Below are positions 1 to 5,471 of a stretch of 5,471 nt of DNA, one piece after another. The position numbers were made by a program, and so were the translations under genes. The notes under the pieces were generated by a model that was not told where the DNA came from, did not search any database, and was given only the letters and a program-made list of their open reading frames with translations. Each line of letters begins with the position of its first letter. The first letter of the stretch is position 1. The DNA is from Clostridiales bacterium UBA8960 (lineage in GTDB: Bacteria > Bacillota > Clostridia > Peptostreptococcales > Acidaminobacteraceae), in assembly GCA_003482695.1 (NCBI GenBank), contig DMYC01000247.1, positions 1 to 5,471 on the forward strand. The letters are read 5' to 3'.

Positions 1-58
1 AATAGCATGCGATTGATGTCTTTGAGGATACCATCAAAGACATCAATCGCATGCTATT
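1..58. repeat. Perfect 25-bp inverted repeat at window edge
   Basis: Bases 1-25 are the exact reverse complement of bases 34-58, with an 8-base spacer (26-33, GGATACCA). There is no mismatch in either arm, and the left arm begins at the first base of the window, so the repeat may continue beyond it. The right arm reads naturally as phosphatase coding sequence (residues DINRMLF), while the left arm introduces an in-frame TAG at 3-5. It lacks a T-tract and lies inside a coding frame, so it is not a terminator. A fold-back chimera at a contig end is the simplest explanation. A genuine palindrome or inverted duplication is possible. Confidence 0.9.
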
Positions 59-461
59 TAAGTTTAATCAAGACGATAGCGAAAGCAATATTTATGTAAC
101 TGGCATTTTTATGGAGATCGAAACCATTAATCATGCTGTAAAGTATATTAACACTGGACACCCCGACGCACTCGTGCATTATACCGACCATCGTCATGAA
201 TCATTGACATCAAACAACATGATTATGGGCGTGATTGAATTTGAAAACGTTAAATCATATTATATGAACTACAAGAGCATCCAAAAAATCATCACATATA
301 CAGACGGTTTATATGAAAACTACGACTATACACTTGAACAAATGATAGAATTGTTTAAGAAAAATATGAACCACATTAATCATATTTCCGATTTTGAGCG
401 ATTGCTTTCGCAAAAGATACATTTGATCGACGACGCTACAGGCTGTATCATTAGATTTTAA
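51..461 (+). CDS. SpoIIE/RsbU-like PP2C phosphatase, C-terminal fragment
   Basis: This is the C-terminal half of a PPM/PP2C-type serine phosphatase domain of the SpoIIE/RsbU kind. Enzymes of this family typically dephosphorylate anti-anti-sigma factors or related STAS proteins. Counting from the ATG at 51, visible motifs are YVTGIFMEI (15-23), the YINTGHPDALVHY strand-loop (32-44), ITYTDGLYEN (81-90) with the conserved metal-site Asp of the TDG motif, and the terminal IDDATGCIIRF (126-136), equivalent to the family's closing DDxT. Family-like sequence (DTIKDIN) continues upstream in frame to about base 27, and no Shine-Dalgarno precedes the ATG at 51. That ATG is therefore probably an internal methionine. 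The N-terminal half of the domain, with the first metal-binding acidic residues, and any sensor domain are missing. An in-frame TAG at 3-5 lies in the left arm of the edge inverted repeat, so the gene is either cut by an artefact or truly broken. The family call is secure, but the substrate is unknown. Confidence 0.8.
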   Translation: MLFKFNQDDSESNIYVTGIFMEIETINHAVKYINTGHPDALVHYTDHRHESLTSNNMIMGVIEFENVKSYYMNYKSIQKIITYTDGLYENYDYTLEQMIELFKKNMNHINHISDFERLLSQKIHLIDDATGCIIRF

Positions 462-490
462 AAAAACGAGGTGGGTTACACCTCGTTTTT
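462..490. terminator. Bidirectional intrinsic terminator
   Basis: A 7-bp GC-containing stem (CGAGGTG at 467-473 with CACCTCG at 479-485) encloses the 5-base loop GGTTA. It is flanked by A5 on the left (462-466) and T5 on the right (486-490). It starts immediately after the phosphatase stop codon and ends 4 bases before the stop of the convergent PRPP synthase gene. It can therefore terminate transcripts in both directions. Confidence 0.92.
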
Positions 491-494
491 CTAT

Positions 495-1652
495 TTAACT
501 TTTATGGATGATTTTTTGTAGTTTTAGTAAATCACTAATATTTTTCTTCGTATCAATCAAATCGCTGATTGATACATCAAAGTTGAGGCGATTAATGATT
601 CTAGCAATATATTCGGACATATCAACTTCTGCAAACCATGGTGCTTGTCTTGCCGTTTCAGGAACATAAGATAAATTTGTAGTATACACTCTGTCGATTA
701 AACCTTCCGCATAGAACTGGTTGAATTTTTCAACACCTTCTGTAAAAAGCGCATAAGTGGTTGCGACAAATATTTTTTTTGCCTCTCTTTTTTTAAGTTC
801 AATCGCGATATCAAATACCGATTCACCTGATGCAATCATGTCATCAACGATTAAAATGTTGCTGCCTTTTACTTCTTTGCCAATATATTCATGTTGAACG
901 ATCGGGTTTTTACCACGAACGACTTTACTATGATCCCTTCTTTTATAAAACATGCCAATATCGAATCCGAGTACACTTGAATAGTATATGGCTCTATCCA
1001 TGGCACCTGTGTCCGGGCTTCCGATCAACATTTTCGAAGGTTCTTTAAACAACGCTTGCTCATCCGATATAAAGCGCTTCACAATATCGAGCGTTGGATA
1101 TAAATTTTCGAACGAAATAAGAGGCACAGCGTTTTGAATCGTCGGATCATGCGCATCAAATGTGAGAATATCATCAACACCCAACTTTTCGAGTTCCTGT
1201 AGGGCCATAGCGCAGTCTAACGACTCGCGTCCTTTTCTACTGTGCTGTCGAGAGGCATATAATAAAGGCATTAAAAGGGTCACTCTTCGCGCTTTACCAG
1301 CCATTGCTGAAAGCACACGTTTTACATCTTGAAGATGGTCGTCAGGGCTTTTTCTGTTTTCAAAACCGTACATTTTGTAAGAAATGTTATAATTGCCGAT
1401 ATCTGTGATAATGTATATGTCTTTGCCTCGCACTGATTCTTCAAGAAATATTTTTCCTTCGCCATTTGAAAAACGAATTTCTTTTTTCTTGATGATGTAG
1501 CTATCCGGTAGCAAAAAAGATTCCTCGAATGCATTACGTCTCATTTCCAACATATGATCATCTATATACTTTCCAATCATTTCACAATTGTCCATAACAA
1601 CCAATCCGAGCTCTCCCAATGGCATATACTTCAAATAATCTCCATTTTTCAT
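495..1652 (-). CDS. Ribose-phosphate pyrophosphokinase (PRPP synthase), divergent long form
   Basis: The enzyme transfers pyrophosphate from ATP to ribose 5-phosphate, making PRPP for purine, pyrimidine, histidine, tryptophan and NAD synthesis in the cytosol. The 385 residues show the family layout. A GEGKIFLEESVRGKD segment (64-78) corresponds to the usual GEI..ESVRG. YASRQHSRKGRES (132-144) corresponds to the ATP-binding RQD region. FDAHDP (165-170) carries the metal-site His. SPDTGAMDRA (212-221) and the catalytic-loop YKRRD (236-240) follow. The PRPP loop ILIVDDMIASGES lies at 266-278. The protein is about 70 residues longer than the usual 315-residue enzyme, with extra sequence at both ends. 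Its PRPP loop resembles generic type I phosphoribosyltransferases more than the classic DDIIDTAGT. I recall such long forms in Firmicutes. The ATG at 1652 is preceded by AGGAGAGGTG (1661-1670) at 8-base spacing, a strong Shine-Dalgarno. The gene lies downstream of tRNA-Val but is separated from it by a terminator, so it needs its own promoter in 1653-1731. I see only a weak -10 candidate there (TATGAT, 1697-1702). Confidence 0.92.
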   Translation of the reverse strand: MKNGDYLKYMPLGELGLVVMDNCEMIGKYIDDHMLEMRRNAFEESFLLPDSYIIKKKEIRFSNGEGKIFLEESVRGKDIYIITDIGNYNISYKMYGFENRKSPDDHLQDVKRVLSAMAGKARRVTLLMPLLYASRQHSRKGRESLDCAMALQELEKLGVDDILTFDAHDPTIQNAVPLISFENLYPTLDIVKRFISDEQALFKEPSKMLIGSPDTGAMDRAIYYSSVLGFDIGMFYKRRDHSKVVRGKNPIVQHEYIGKEVKGSNILIVDDMIASGESVFDIAIELKKREAKKIFVATTYALFTEGVEKFNQFYAEGLIDRVYTTNLSYVPETARQAPWFAEVDMSEYIARIINRLNFDVSISDLIDTKKNISDLLKLQKIIHKS

Positions 1653-1731
1653 TCGACCAACACCTCTCCTTTTTTAGGCTTTTAAAACCATACCTAATCA
1701 TAGTTTACCCTAAAATAACGCGAATAAAAAT

Positions 1732-1765
1732 AAAAAAAGCCAAGAACTTGAATGTTCTTGGCTTT
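1732..1765 (-). terminator. Intrinsic terminator of tRNA-Val
   Basis: A perfect 12-bp stem (1736-1747 with 1754-1765; arms AAAGCCAAGAAC and GTTCTTGGCTTT on the + strand) encloses a 6-base loop. Read on the minus strand it ends in a run of seven T (complement of 1732-1738). It begins 3 bases beyond the encoded CCA of the tRNA, so it ends the tRNA transcript and isolates it from the PRPP synthase gene. Confidence 0.93.
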
Positions 1766-1768
1766 CGA

Positions 1769-1843
1769 TGGTGCGAGATGGGGGATTCGAACCCGCGACT
1801 CCTTCCACGTCAAGGAAGTACTCTACCTCTGAGTTAATCTCGC
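1769..1843 (-). tRNA. tRNA-Val (anticodon GAC)
   Basis: The minus strand folds as a 75-nt cloverleaf. It has a 7-bp acceptor GCGAGAT/ATCTCGC (1837-1843 with 1773-1779), discriminator A and genome-encoded CCA (1769-1771). The D-arm is ACTC-AGAGGTA-GAGT. The anticodon arm is CTTCC-TTGACGT-GGAAG with anticodon GAC, reading valine codons GUC and GUU. A 5-nt variable loop precedes the T-loop TTCGAAT. The T-stem GCGGG/CCCCC carries one C-C mismatch at its second pair (+ strand positions 1795 and 1781); all other stems pair fully. A consensus-like promoter precedes it and an intrinsic terminator follows, so it is a single-gene transcription unit. Confidence 0.96.
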
Positions 1844-1858
1844 ATGTTTACCTTAATC

Positions 1859-1887
1859 ATTATGACATAAAACAAATTCACTGACAA
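1859..1887 (-). promoter_or_regulatory. Sigma-A-type promoter of tRNA-Val
   Basis: On the minus strand, a -35 box TTGTCA (1882-1887, 5 of 6 to consensus) is separated by exactly 17 bp from a -10 box CATAAT (1859-1864, 5 of 6). Transcription would start near 1852, giving a leader of about 9 nt before the mature tRNA 5' end at 1843. Spacing and position make this the evident tRNA promoter. Confidence 0.82.
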
Positions 1888-1932
1888 GAGGAAAATTCAT
1901 TTAAATGTAATATTAGCAAATTCCTGTGGTGG

Positions 1933-1958
1933 TATAATAATAATGAGGTGATTATTAT
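1933..1958 (+). promoter_or_regulatory. Start region of the lipoprotein gene: -10-like box and hairpin holding the Shine-Dalgarno
   Basis: A perfect TATAAT occurs at 1933-1938, but I find no convincing -35 box 16-18 bp upstream. Overlapping it, a perfect 8-bp all-A/T inverted repeat (ATAATAAT 1937-1944, ATTATTAT 1951-1958) has a 6-base loop that is exactly the Shine-Dalgarno GAGGTG (1945-1950). The Shine-Dalgarno lies 6 bases before the ATG at 1957, which decides this start over the GTG at 1948, itself inside the Shine-Dalgarno. If TATAAT is the true -10, the mRNA would start near 1945, giving a leader of about 12 nt and no RNA hairpin. If transcription starts further upstream, the hairpin could form in the mRNA. 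Confidence 0.55.
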
Positions 1959-2712
1959 GACAAATAGAAAATTTATATTAATAGTGCTATTGATGCTCGT
2001 ATTCATTATTTCTACCGCATGTTCATCGACAACCGATTCGACAGAAACTCAAACGAACAACGATGAACAAATAGCCACTCTTGAGCGCACGATTGAGTCA
2101 CAATCTGAAGCATTAACAAATTTAGAAGCTGAACTTGTCAAAACAGCAGAGGAACTCTCACAAGTCATAGAAAAACTGAAATCACTTGAAAATCAGCAGC
2201 AACAATCAATAAGTGGAAACCTGCTTTCAACATCTTTAGATGTTTTAGAAGCACTGGACACAAAAGATATGGTTGCACTGGCGAACTTATCACACCCTTT
2301 GACACCCGTTCGTTTTACGCCATATGCATATGTCAATCCAAGTACGGATCTTTCATTTGCTGCAAGTGCATTTCAAGCGCTCATTAGCGATACCACGATT
2401 TATACATGGGGTGAATACGATGGTTCTGGTGACCCTCTAAATCTCACATTCGACGCTTATTTGGATGCCTTTGTTTACGATGAAGACTATTTAAATCCTC
2501 ACATGATTGGCATCAATAACACGATTGGACAAGGCAACTCACTTAACAACGTTGCAACGGCTTACCCATCTGCATCTTTTGTCGAATTCCATTTTACTGG
2601 ATTCGACCCTCAATATGGTGGTATGGACTGGACGAGCCTTATACTTGTCTTTGAACAAGTCTCTGGAGATTGGAAGCTTGTTGCACTCATTCACAACCAA
2701 TGGACCATTTGA
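1957..2712 (+). CDS. Lipoprotein with coiled coil and uncharacterised C-terminal domain
   Basis: This is a 251-aa membrane-anchored surface lipoprotein of unknown function. Residues 1-22 form a lipoprotein signal: MTNRK, a hydrophobic stretch at 6-18, then a lipobox ISTAC with the lipidated Cys at 22. Ser at the -3 position is less usual than Leu. A Ser/Thr-rich linker follows. A heptad-like, Glu/Leu-rich segment at about 36-85 is likely coiled coil. A globular domain fills 86-251, with YTWGEYDGSGDP (149-160), GQGNSLNN (191-198), GFDPQYGGMDW (215-225) and a closing GDWKLVALIHNQWTI (237-251). The motif density and last-residue conservation pattern look like a real domain. I have an impression of seeing similar C-termini in other Firmicutes lipoproteins but cannot name a family. 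A binding or NTF2-like fold is only a guess. The start is the ATG 6 bases after GAGGTG; the GTG at 1948 is rejected because it lies within that Shine-Dalgarno. The gene is divergent from tRNA-Val and convergent with the tad operon. Confidence 0.85.
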   Translation: MTNRKFILIVLLMLVFIISTACSSTTDSTETQTNNDEQIATLERTIESQSEALTNLEAELVKTAEELSQVIEKLKSLENQQQQSISGNLLSTSLDVLEALDTKDMVALANLSHPLTPVRFTPYAYVNPSTDLSFAASAFQALISDTTIYTWGEYDGSGDPLNLTFDAYLDAFVYDEDYLNPHMIGINNTIGQGNSLNNVATAYPSASFVEFHFTGFDPQYGGMDWTSLILVFEQVSGDWKLVALIHNQWTI

Positions 2713-2722
2713 TCCCCCTCAT

Positions 2723-3037
2723 TTAGTCGAATGAAACAATTTCGTTTTCATCAACTTGAATGAAAAGCCCCTCAGGTGCTTCGATGACTCTCGAAGCACC
2801 TTTGACAGGCGGGAGGAATCGCCCTTTGGGAAGCGACAAAAATTTCTTGATCACTCTATTCTCTTCATCTAAAAATAAAACATCGATATTAAATTTCATA
2901 TTGAACGTATGAATGCTATCGCAATTATTGAAGATCATGATTTCACGGTCTGTTGGTCTATTCTGAAACATATAACCTATAAGCCTTTTAAGAAAAGTAT
3001 CCGCTTGTTTGATGGTATCTACTTTGATAATTTTCAT
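2723..3037 (-). CDS. DUF192 family protein at the end of the tad operon
   Basis: A 104-aa protein of the DUF192 family (function unknown, small beta-rich domain). Family hallmarks are the N-terminal FLKRLIGYMF (15-24, compare R..GLM), IHTFNMKFNIDVLFLDEENRVIKKF (42-66, compare the usual WM.NT..PLDILFID..G.V) and SRVIEAPEG (82-90, compare VLELPAG). The family's usual Trp before Met is Phe here. No signal peptide is visible, so it is probably cytosolic, unlike many proteobacterial members that carry one. It starts 6 bp beyond the tadC stop. Its Shine-Dalgarno (AGGTGAGG, 3042-3049) overlaps the tadC TGA, so translation is probably coupled to tadC. Co-transcription with tadABC suggests a role in pilus assembly or in handling a pilus component, but nothing in the sequence states the role. 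Confidence 0.85.
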   Translation of the reverse strand: MKIIKVDTIKQADTFLKRLIGYMFQNRPTDREIMIFNNCDSIHTFNMKFNIDVLFLDEENRVIKKFLSLPKGRFLPPVKGASRVIEAPEGLFIQVDENEIVSFD

Positions 3038-3043
3038 ACTGCC

Positions 3044-3955
3044 TCACCTGAACATTTCTATCATTTGTATAACGGCTGGTCCTAAAATGATGACAAATAT
3101 TGCTGGAAATATAAACATGATCAATGGGAACAGAATCTTTACAGGCGCTTTCATCGCTTTTTCACGAGCGACTTGTCTTCTTTTTTCTCTGAGTTGAGAA
3201 CTTTCTATCCTTAGTACCTTGCCTAAACTTACGCCAAGTTCATCCGCTTGTATAAGCGCATTGACCAAAACGGACAAATCTCTGACATCACATCTTTCGG
3301 ACATGCTTCTTAGGGCTGATTTTTTATCTATGCCCATCCTCATTTCTTTCAGTGTTTTTGCAAACTCATCAGAAAGTACACCTGGAATATTATTGACGAT
3401 ACGTGCAATTGCACCATCTAGCGACAGCCCAGCCTCAACGCTGACGGTAATCAAATCAAGCGTATAAGGAAGTTCTTTGACCATTTGGCCACTACGCGAT
3501 GTAATGGCTGCTTTTGTTGTAAATCGAATGACAATTTGAACAAATATAAAAGCCCATAACGACAAGAAAAACACTAAAACAAAACGGACGTTAAGTAGCG
3601 TCAAGATCAGTCCAACGCCTGCTGTTATGACGATCGTCGTCATAAATCGCCTAGCGACAAGCCGTTCAAAGGTCGTATTTTTAAGATAACCCGCCCGTTC
3701 AAGTTCAAGCCTTTTTCTTTTATTTGTTTTAACTGGTGAAAAGGATAAAAAACGCTTTCCCATTGAGTTGAAAAAAGGAATAATGACGCGTTCGCCAAAA
3801 CTTTTCTCACTTTCAAAAAGATCAACTTCATCCATTTTCTCAATATATTCAAGCCGTTCATCCACTTTTATTTTCTTGCCGAACAGTTTGTTGAATATGG
3901 CAAAGAGCAGCAAGAATACGACTGCAAAGAATGAAGCTGTTGCAACATATAGCAT
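3044..3955 (-). CDS. TadC, Tad/Flp pilus inner-membrane platform protein
   Basis: A 303-aa type II secretion F-domain (GspF/TadC) protein of the cytoplasmic membrane, the usual partner of TadB in the Flp pilus platform driven by TadA. An N-terminal membrane helix (about 4-24) is followed by a charged cytoplasmic region. Two membrane helices follow at about 104-120 and 124-143, then the cytoplasmic F domain (about 160-268) with ELPYTLDLITVSVEAGLSLDGAI at 161-183 and LIQADELGVSLGKVL at 234-248. A terminal hydrophobic segment at 271-297 ends in the LGPAVIQM typical of TadC. Length is normal for the family. The ATG at 3955 follows AAGGGGGCG at good spacing, and the gap from the tadB stop is 12 bp. 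Its own TGA overlaps the Shine-Dalgarno of the DUF192 gene. Confidence 0.92.
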   Translation of the reverse strand: MLYVATASFFAVVFLLLFAIFNKLFGKKIKVDERLEYIEKMDEVDLFESEKSFGERVIIPFFNSMGKRFLSFSPVKTNKRKRLELERAGYLKNTTFERLVARRFMTTIVITAGVGLILTLLNVRFVLVFFLSLWAFIFVQIVIRFTTKAAITSRSGQMVKELPYTLDLITVSVEAGLSLDGAIARIVNNIPGVLSDEFAKTLKEMRMGIDKKSALRSMSERCDVRDLSVLVNALIQADELGVSLGKVLRIESSQLREKRRQVAREKAMKAPVKILFPLIMFIFPAIFVIILGPAVIQMIEMFR

Positions 3956-3967
3956 AGTCTCGCCCCC

Positions 3968-4930
3968 TTAAAAATCGATATTGACTATTTTTCTGATGAA
4001 TATCCAGCCCAATATTTGACTTATAAAAGCCACAACCAACATGATTCTACCAAGTAGCGTATTGAACAATTCCATGATATAGTCCGGGCTAAATACATAA
4101 ATCATAAGACCTAGAACGACAGGCATCGCCATGATGATCATCCCTGACAAACGCCCTTGTGCCGTTAAAGTGTTAATTTCATTTTTGATTCTTTGTCTTT
4201 CACGTATCGTTTCACCGATGTTTTCAAGAATTTCAGACAAATTGCCACCGACATCTTTTTGGATCAGTATCGCATTCACGATGAGCTTCAAGTCTTCCGA
4301 AGGCATCCGTTCCATCAAATTGCTCAAACCATCTTCTAGTGGAATGCCTAAACTCAATTCTTTTAACAAGCCTTTAAATTCTTTTGAAAACGGATCCTGT
4401 GTTTCGTCAGCCGCCACAGCAAGCGCTTGTAAAAATGAGTAACCTGCTTTTAAAGCATTGGAAATCATCACAAGACCTTCGTTAAGCTGTTCGTCGAACT
4501 CTTTAACGCGCTTTTTGATACGGCTGCTGATCAATAGTTTCGGCAACAACCATATAAACCCGAGCACAAGAAGTGTCAGTACAATATTTCTGGAAAGTGC
4601 GAATGTCAGAAAGCTTAAGCTTGTCGCACCCATGATCTTCACAACAAATATTTCTTCATACGTTAACGGAATATCTGCTTGCTTTATTTGCATGAGGTTC
4701 CGTTTACGTTTTTTTTCGCTTGAAGGCATACGTTCCATCGCTTTTGCGATCCTTTGAATGGGGCCTTTTTTTTCAACAGGTCCGAACTTGCGATCGCTCG
4801 TCACATTATAATCTTCATCGTAATGGGCAAGTTTGTCTATCACATTCTCTTTTCCTGTCATCATACGCATCGCACCAAAAAGAAACATCAATAGACTTAT
4901 GAAAAATAGACCCGAAATCAAATAAATCAT
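3968..4930 (-). CDS. TadB, Tad/Flp pilus inner-membrane platform protein
   Basis: A 320-aa type II secretion F-domain membrane protein of the TadB type, which forms the pilus-assembly platform with TadC. An N-terminal membrane helix lies at about 3-22. A polar, basic cytoplasmic region (25-92) precedes two helices (about 94-111 and 115-134). The F domain (about 144-270) contains FDEQLNEGLVMISNALKAGYSF at 145-166, LGIPLEDGL at 194-202 and ILIQKDVGGNLSEILENIGETIRER at 221-245. Two C-terminal membrane helices follow at about 262-281 and 293-313. The reading frame could begin at a GTG 12 bases further upstream (4942), but no Shine-Dalgarno precedes that codon. The ATG at 4930 has GGGTGG 4 bases before it and gives the normal MIYLISGLFF membrane start. 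The gap from the tadA stop is 31 bp. Confidence 0.92.
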   Translation of the reverse strand: MIYLISGLFFISLLMFLFGAMRMMTGKENVIDKLAHYDEDYNVTSDRKFGPVEKKGPIQRIAKAMERMPSSEKKRKRNLMQIKQADIPLTYEEIFVVKIMGATSLSFLTFALSRNIVLTLLVLGFIWLLPKLLISSRIKKRVKEFDEQLNEGLVMISNALKAGYSFLQALAVAADETQDPFSKEFKGLLKELSLGIPLEDGLSNLMERMPSEDLKLIVNAILIQKDVGGNLSEILENIGETIRERQRIKNEINTLTAQGRLSGMIIMAMPVVLGLMIYVFSPDYIMELFNTLLGRIMLVVAFISQILGWIFIRKIVNIDF

Positions 4931-4934
4931 ACAA

Positions 4935-4940
4935 CCACCC
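4935..4940 (-). promoter_or_regulatory. Ribosome binding site of tadB
   Basis: GGGTGG on the minus strand lies 4 bases before the ATG at 4930. It supports that codon as the tadB start over the in-frame GTG at 4940-4942, which overlaps this site. The match to the Shine-Dalgarno consensus is moderate and the spacing short, so the site may be weaker than those of the neighbouring genes. Confidence 0.5.
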
Positions 4941-4961
4941 ACTTAAACAGAAAATTTCAGC

Positions 4962-5471
4962 CTAAAAATTACTGAACACCTGATTCGACAAATTAATGCC
5001 CTGCTCCCTAAGATCTTTTAGACAAGTTGGCATAATACCTGTAAACATAAAATCACCCACGACTTGGCCTTTTGCATCAACACCCTTTTGTTCGTACTTA
5101 AATATATCTTGAAGAATAATCACATCGCCTTCCATGCCAAGCACTTCAGTGATGTACGTGATTTTCCTGCTCCCATTGATCAACCTAGATTGTTGCACAA
5201 TTAAATTTACGGCAGATGAAATCTGGTCCCTTATGGCTTTGACCGGTAAATTCATACCTGACATAAGCACCATCGTCTCAAGTCTTGAAAGCATATCACG
5301 AGGTGAATTGGCGTGACCTGTCGTCAAGGAACCATCGTGGCCAGTGTTCATCGCCTGTAGCATATCAAGTGCCTCTCCAGAACGCACCTCACCAACTACG
5401 ATTCGATCCGGTCTCATCCTCAAACTGTTTTTTACGAGATCTCGAATGGTCACTTCTCCTTTTCCTTCCAC
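4962..5471 (-). CDS. TadA (CpaF), Tad/Flp pilus ATPase, C-terminal part
   Basis: The hexameric secretion ATPase of the VirB11/PulE superfamily that powers Flp pilus assembly at the cytoplasmic face of TadB/TadC. Only the C-terminal 169 residues are present; the gene enters from the right edge of the window, and its first visible codon, a GTG, is internal (the Val of the family's (N)[15 protein letters not shown]). Counting visible residues, [22 protein letters not shown] (17-38) is the Walker B region. [24 protein letters not shown] (41-64) is the His box. [19 protein letters not shown] (92-110) and the [12 protein letters not shown] segment (113-124) follow as usual. The Walker A site, Asp box and N-terminal domain are outside the window. 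It is the first visible gene of a same-strand operon with tadB, tadC and the DUF192 gene. Confidence 0.95.
   Translation of the reverse strand: MEGKGEVTIRDLVKNSLRMRPDRIVVGEVRSGEALDMLQAMNTGHDGSLTTGHANSPRDMLSRLETMVLMSGMNLPVKAIRDQISSAVNLIVQQSRLINGSRKITYITEVLGMEGDVIILQDIFKYEQKGVDAKGQVVGDFMFTGIMPTCLKDLREQGINLSNQVFSNF

Noticed and set aside
1690..1724. Promoter for the PRPP synthase gene with -10 TATGAT at 1697-1702 on the minus strand
   Set aside because: The -10 matches 5 of 6, but the best upstream -35 (TTCGCG at 16 bp) matches only 3 of 6. A promoter must lie in this gap, but this exact site is not supported well enough to list.
1619..1837. A 72-codon + strand open frame ending in MGDSNPRLLPRQGSTLPLS
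   Set aside because: It is antisense to the PRPP synthase start, the terminator and the tRNA-Val. The GDSNPR-type peptide is the well-known false protein produced by translating the complement of a tRNA T-arm.
1948..1956. GTG start for the lipoprotein, three residues before the ATG
   Set aside because: The GTG is the last part of the Shine-Dalgarno GAGGTG that serves the ATG at 1957.
2722..2750. Weak inverted repeat ATGAAA/TTTCAT near the end of the DUF192 and lipoprotein genes
   Set aside because: It has only 6 A/T-rich pairs, lies inside the DUF192 coding end and has no T-tract, so it does not qualify as a terminator.
3219..3467. Open frames on the + strand across the tad genes (for example 3219-3467, 4131-4442 and 4458-4757)
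   Set aside because: They are shadows of tadC and tadB, lack recognisable domains, and sit opposite strongly conserved coding sequence.
4931..4942. GTG start for tadB, four residues before the ATG
   Set aside because: No Shine-Dalgarno precedes it, and the codon overlaps the GGGTGG that serves the ATG at 4930.

Overview
This is an AT-rich bacterial window that most resembles the Bacillota (Firmicutes, Clostridia-like). It has strong purine-rich Shine-Dalgarno sites and a tRNA-Val with a -35/-10 promoter close to consensus. It also has a PRPP synthase of the long, divergent type I associate with Firmicutes, and a Tad pilus cluster written in a Gram-positive style. TGA ends two genes, so the genetic code is standard and not the TGA=Trp code of many Mollicutes. 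The exact genus cannot be read from the window.

Layout, left to right. (1) 1-58 is a perfect 25-bp inverted repeat at the window edge. It merges into the C-terminal half of a SpoIIE/RsbU-type PP2C phosphatase (+, to 461). The left arm puts a stop codon in the phosphatase frame, which looks like a fold-back at a contig end or a true break of the gene. (2) A bidirectional hairpin terminator (462-490) separates it from a convergent ribose-phosphate pyrophosphokinase gene (-, 495-1652). (3) Upstream of that gene, on the same strand, lie a tRNA-Val(GAC) with encoded CCA (1769-1843), its own intrinsic terminator (1732-1765) and a good sigma-A-type promoter (1859-1887). (4) Divergent from the tRNA is a 251-aa lipoprotein gene (+, 1957-2712). 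It encodes a lipobox, a coiled coil and a conserved-looking C-terminal domain of unknown function. Its Shine-Dalgarno sits exactly in the loop of a small perfect hairpin. (5) The right half is a minus-strand operon reading inward from the window's right edge: tadA (partial), tadB, tadC and a DUF192 gene. Gaps are 31 bp, 12 bp and 6 bp, and the DUF192 gene runs to within 10 bp of the convergent lipoprotein gene.

The right half is the motor and inner-membrane platform of a Flp/Tad pilus. TadA is the ATPase, and TadB and TadC are the paired membrane platform proteins. The DUF192 protein is an uncharacterised operon member whose translation is probably coupled to tadC. The pilin, pseudopilins, prepilin peptidase and TadZ are not in this window. 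The left half holds housekeeping genes (PRPP synthesis, tRNA-Val) and a damaged or cut signalling phosphatase, with no visible functional link to the pilus.

I see no clearly new multi-gene system. The points most worth checking are the edge palindrome, the DUF192 gene inside the tad operon, the lipoprotein's C-terminal domain, and the hairpin at its translation start.
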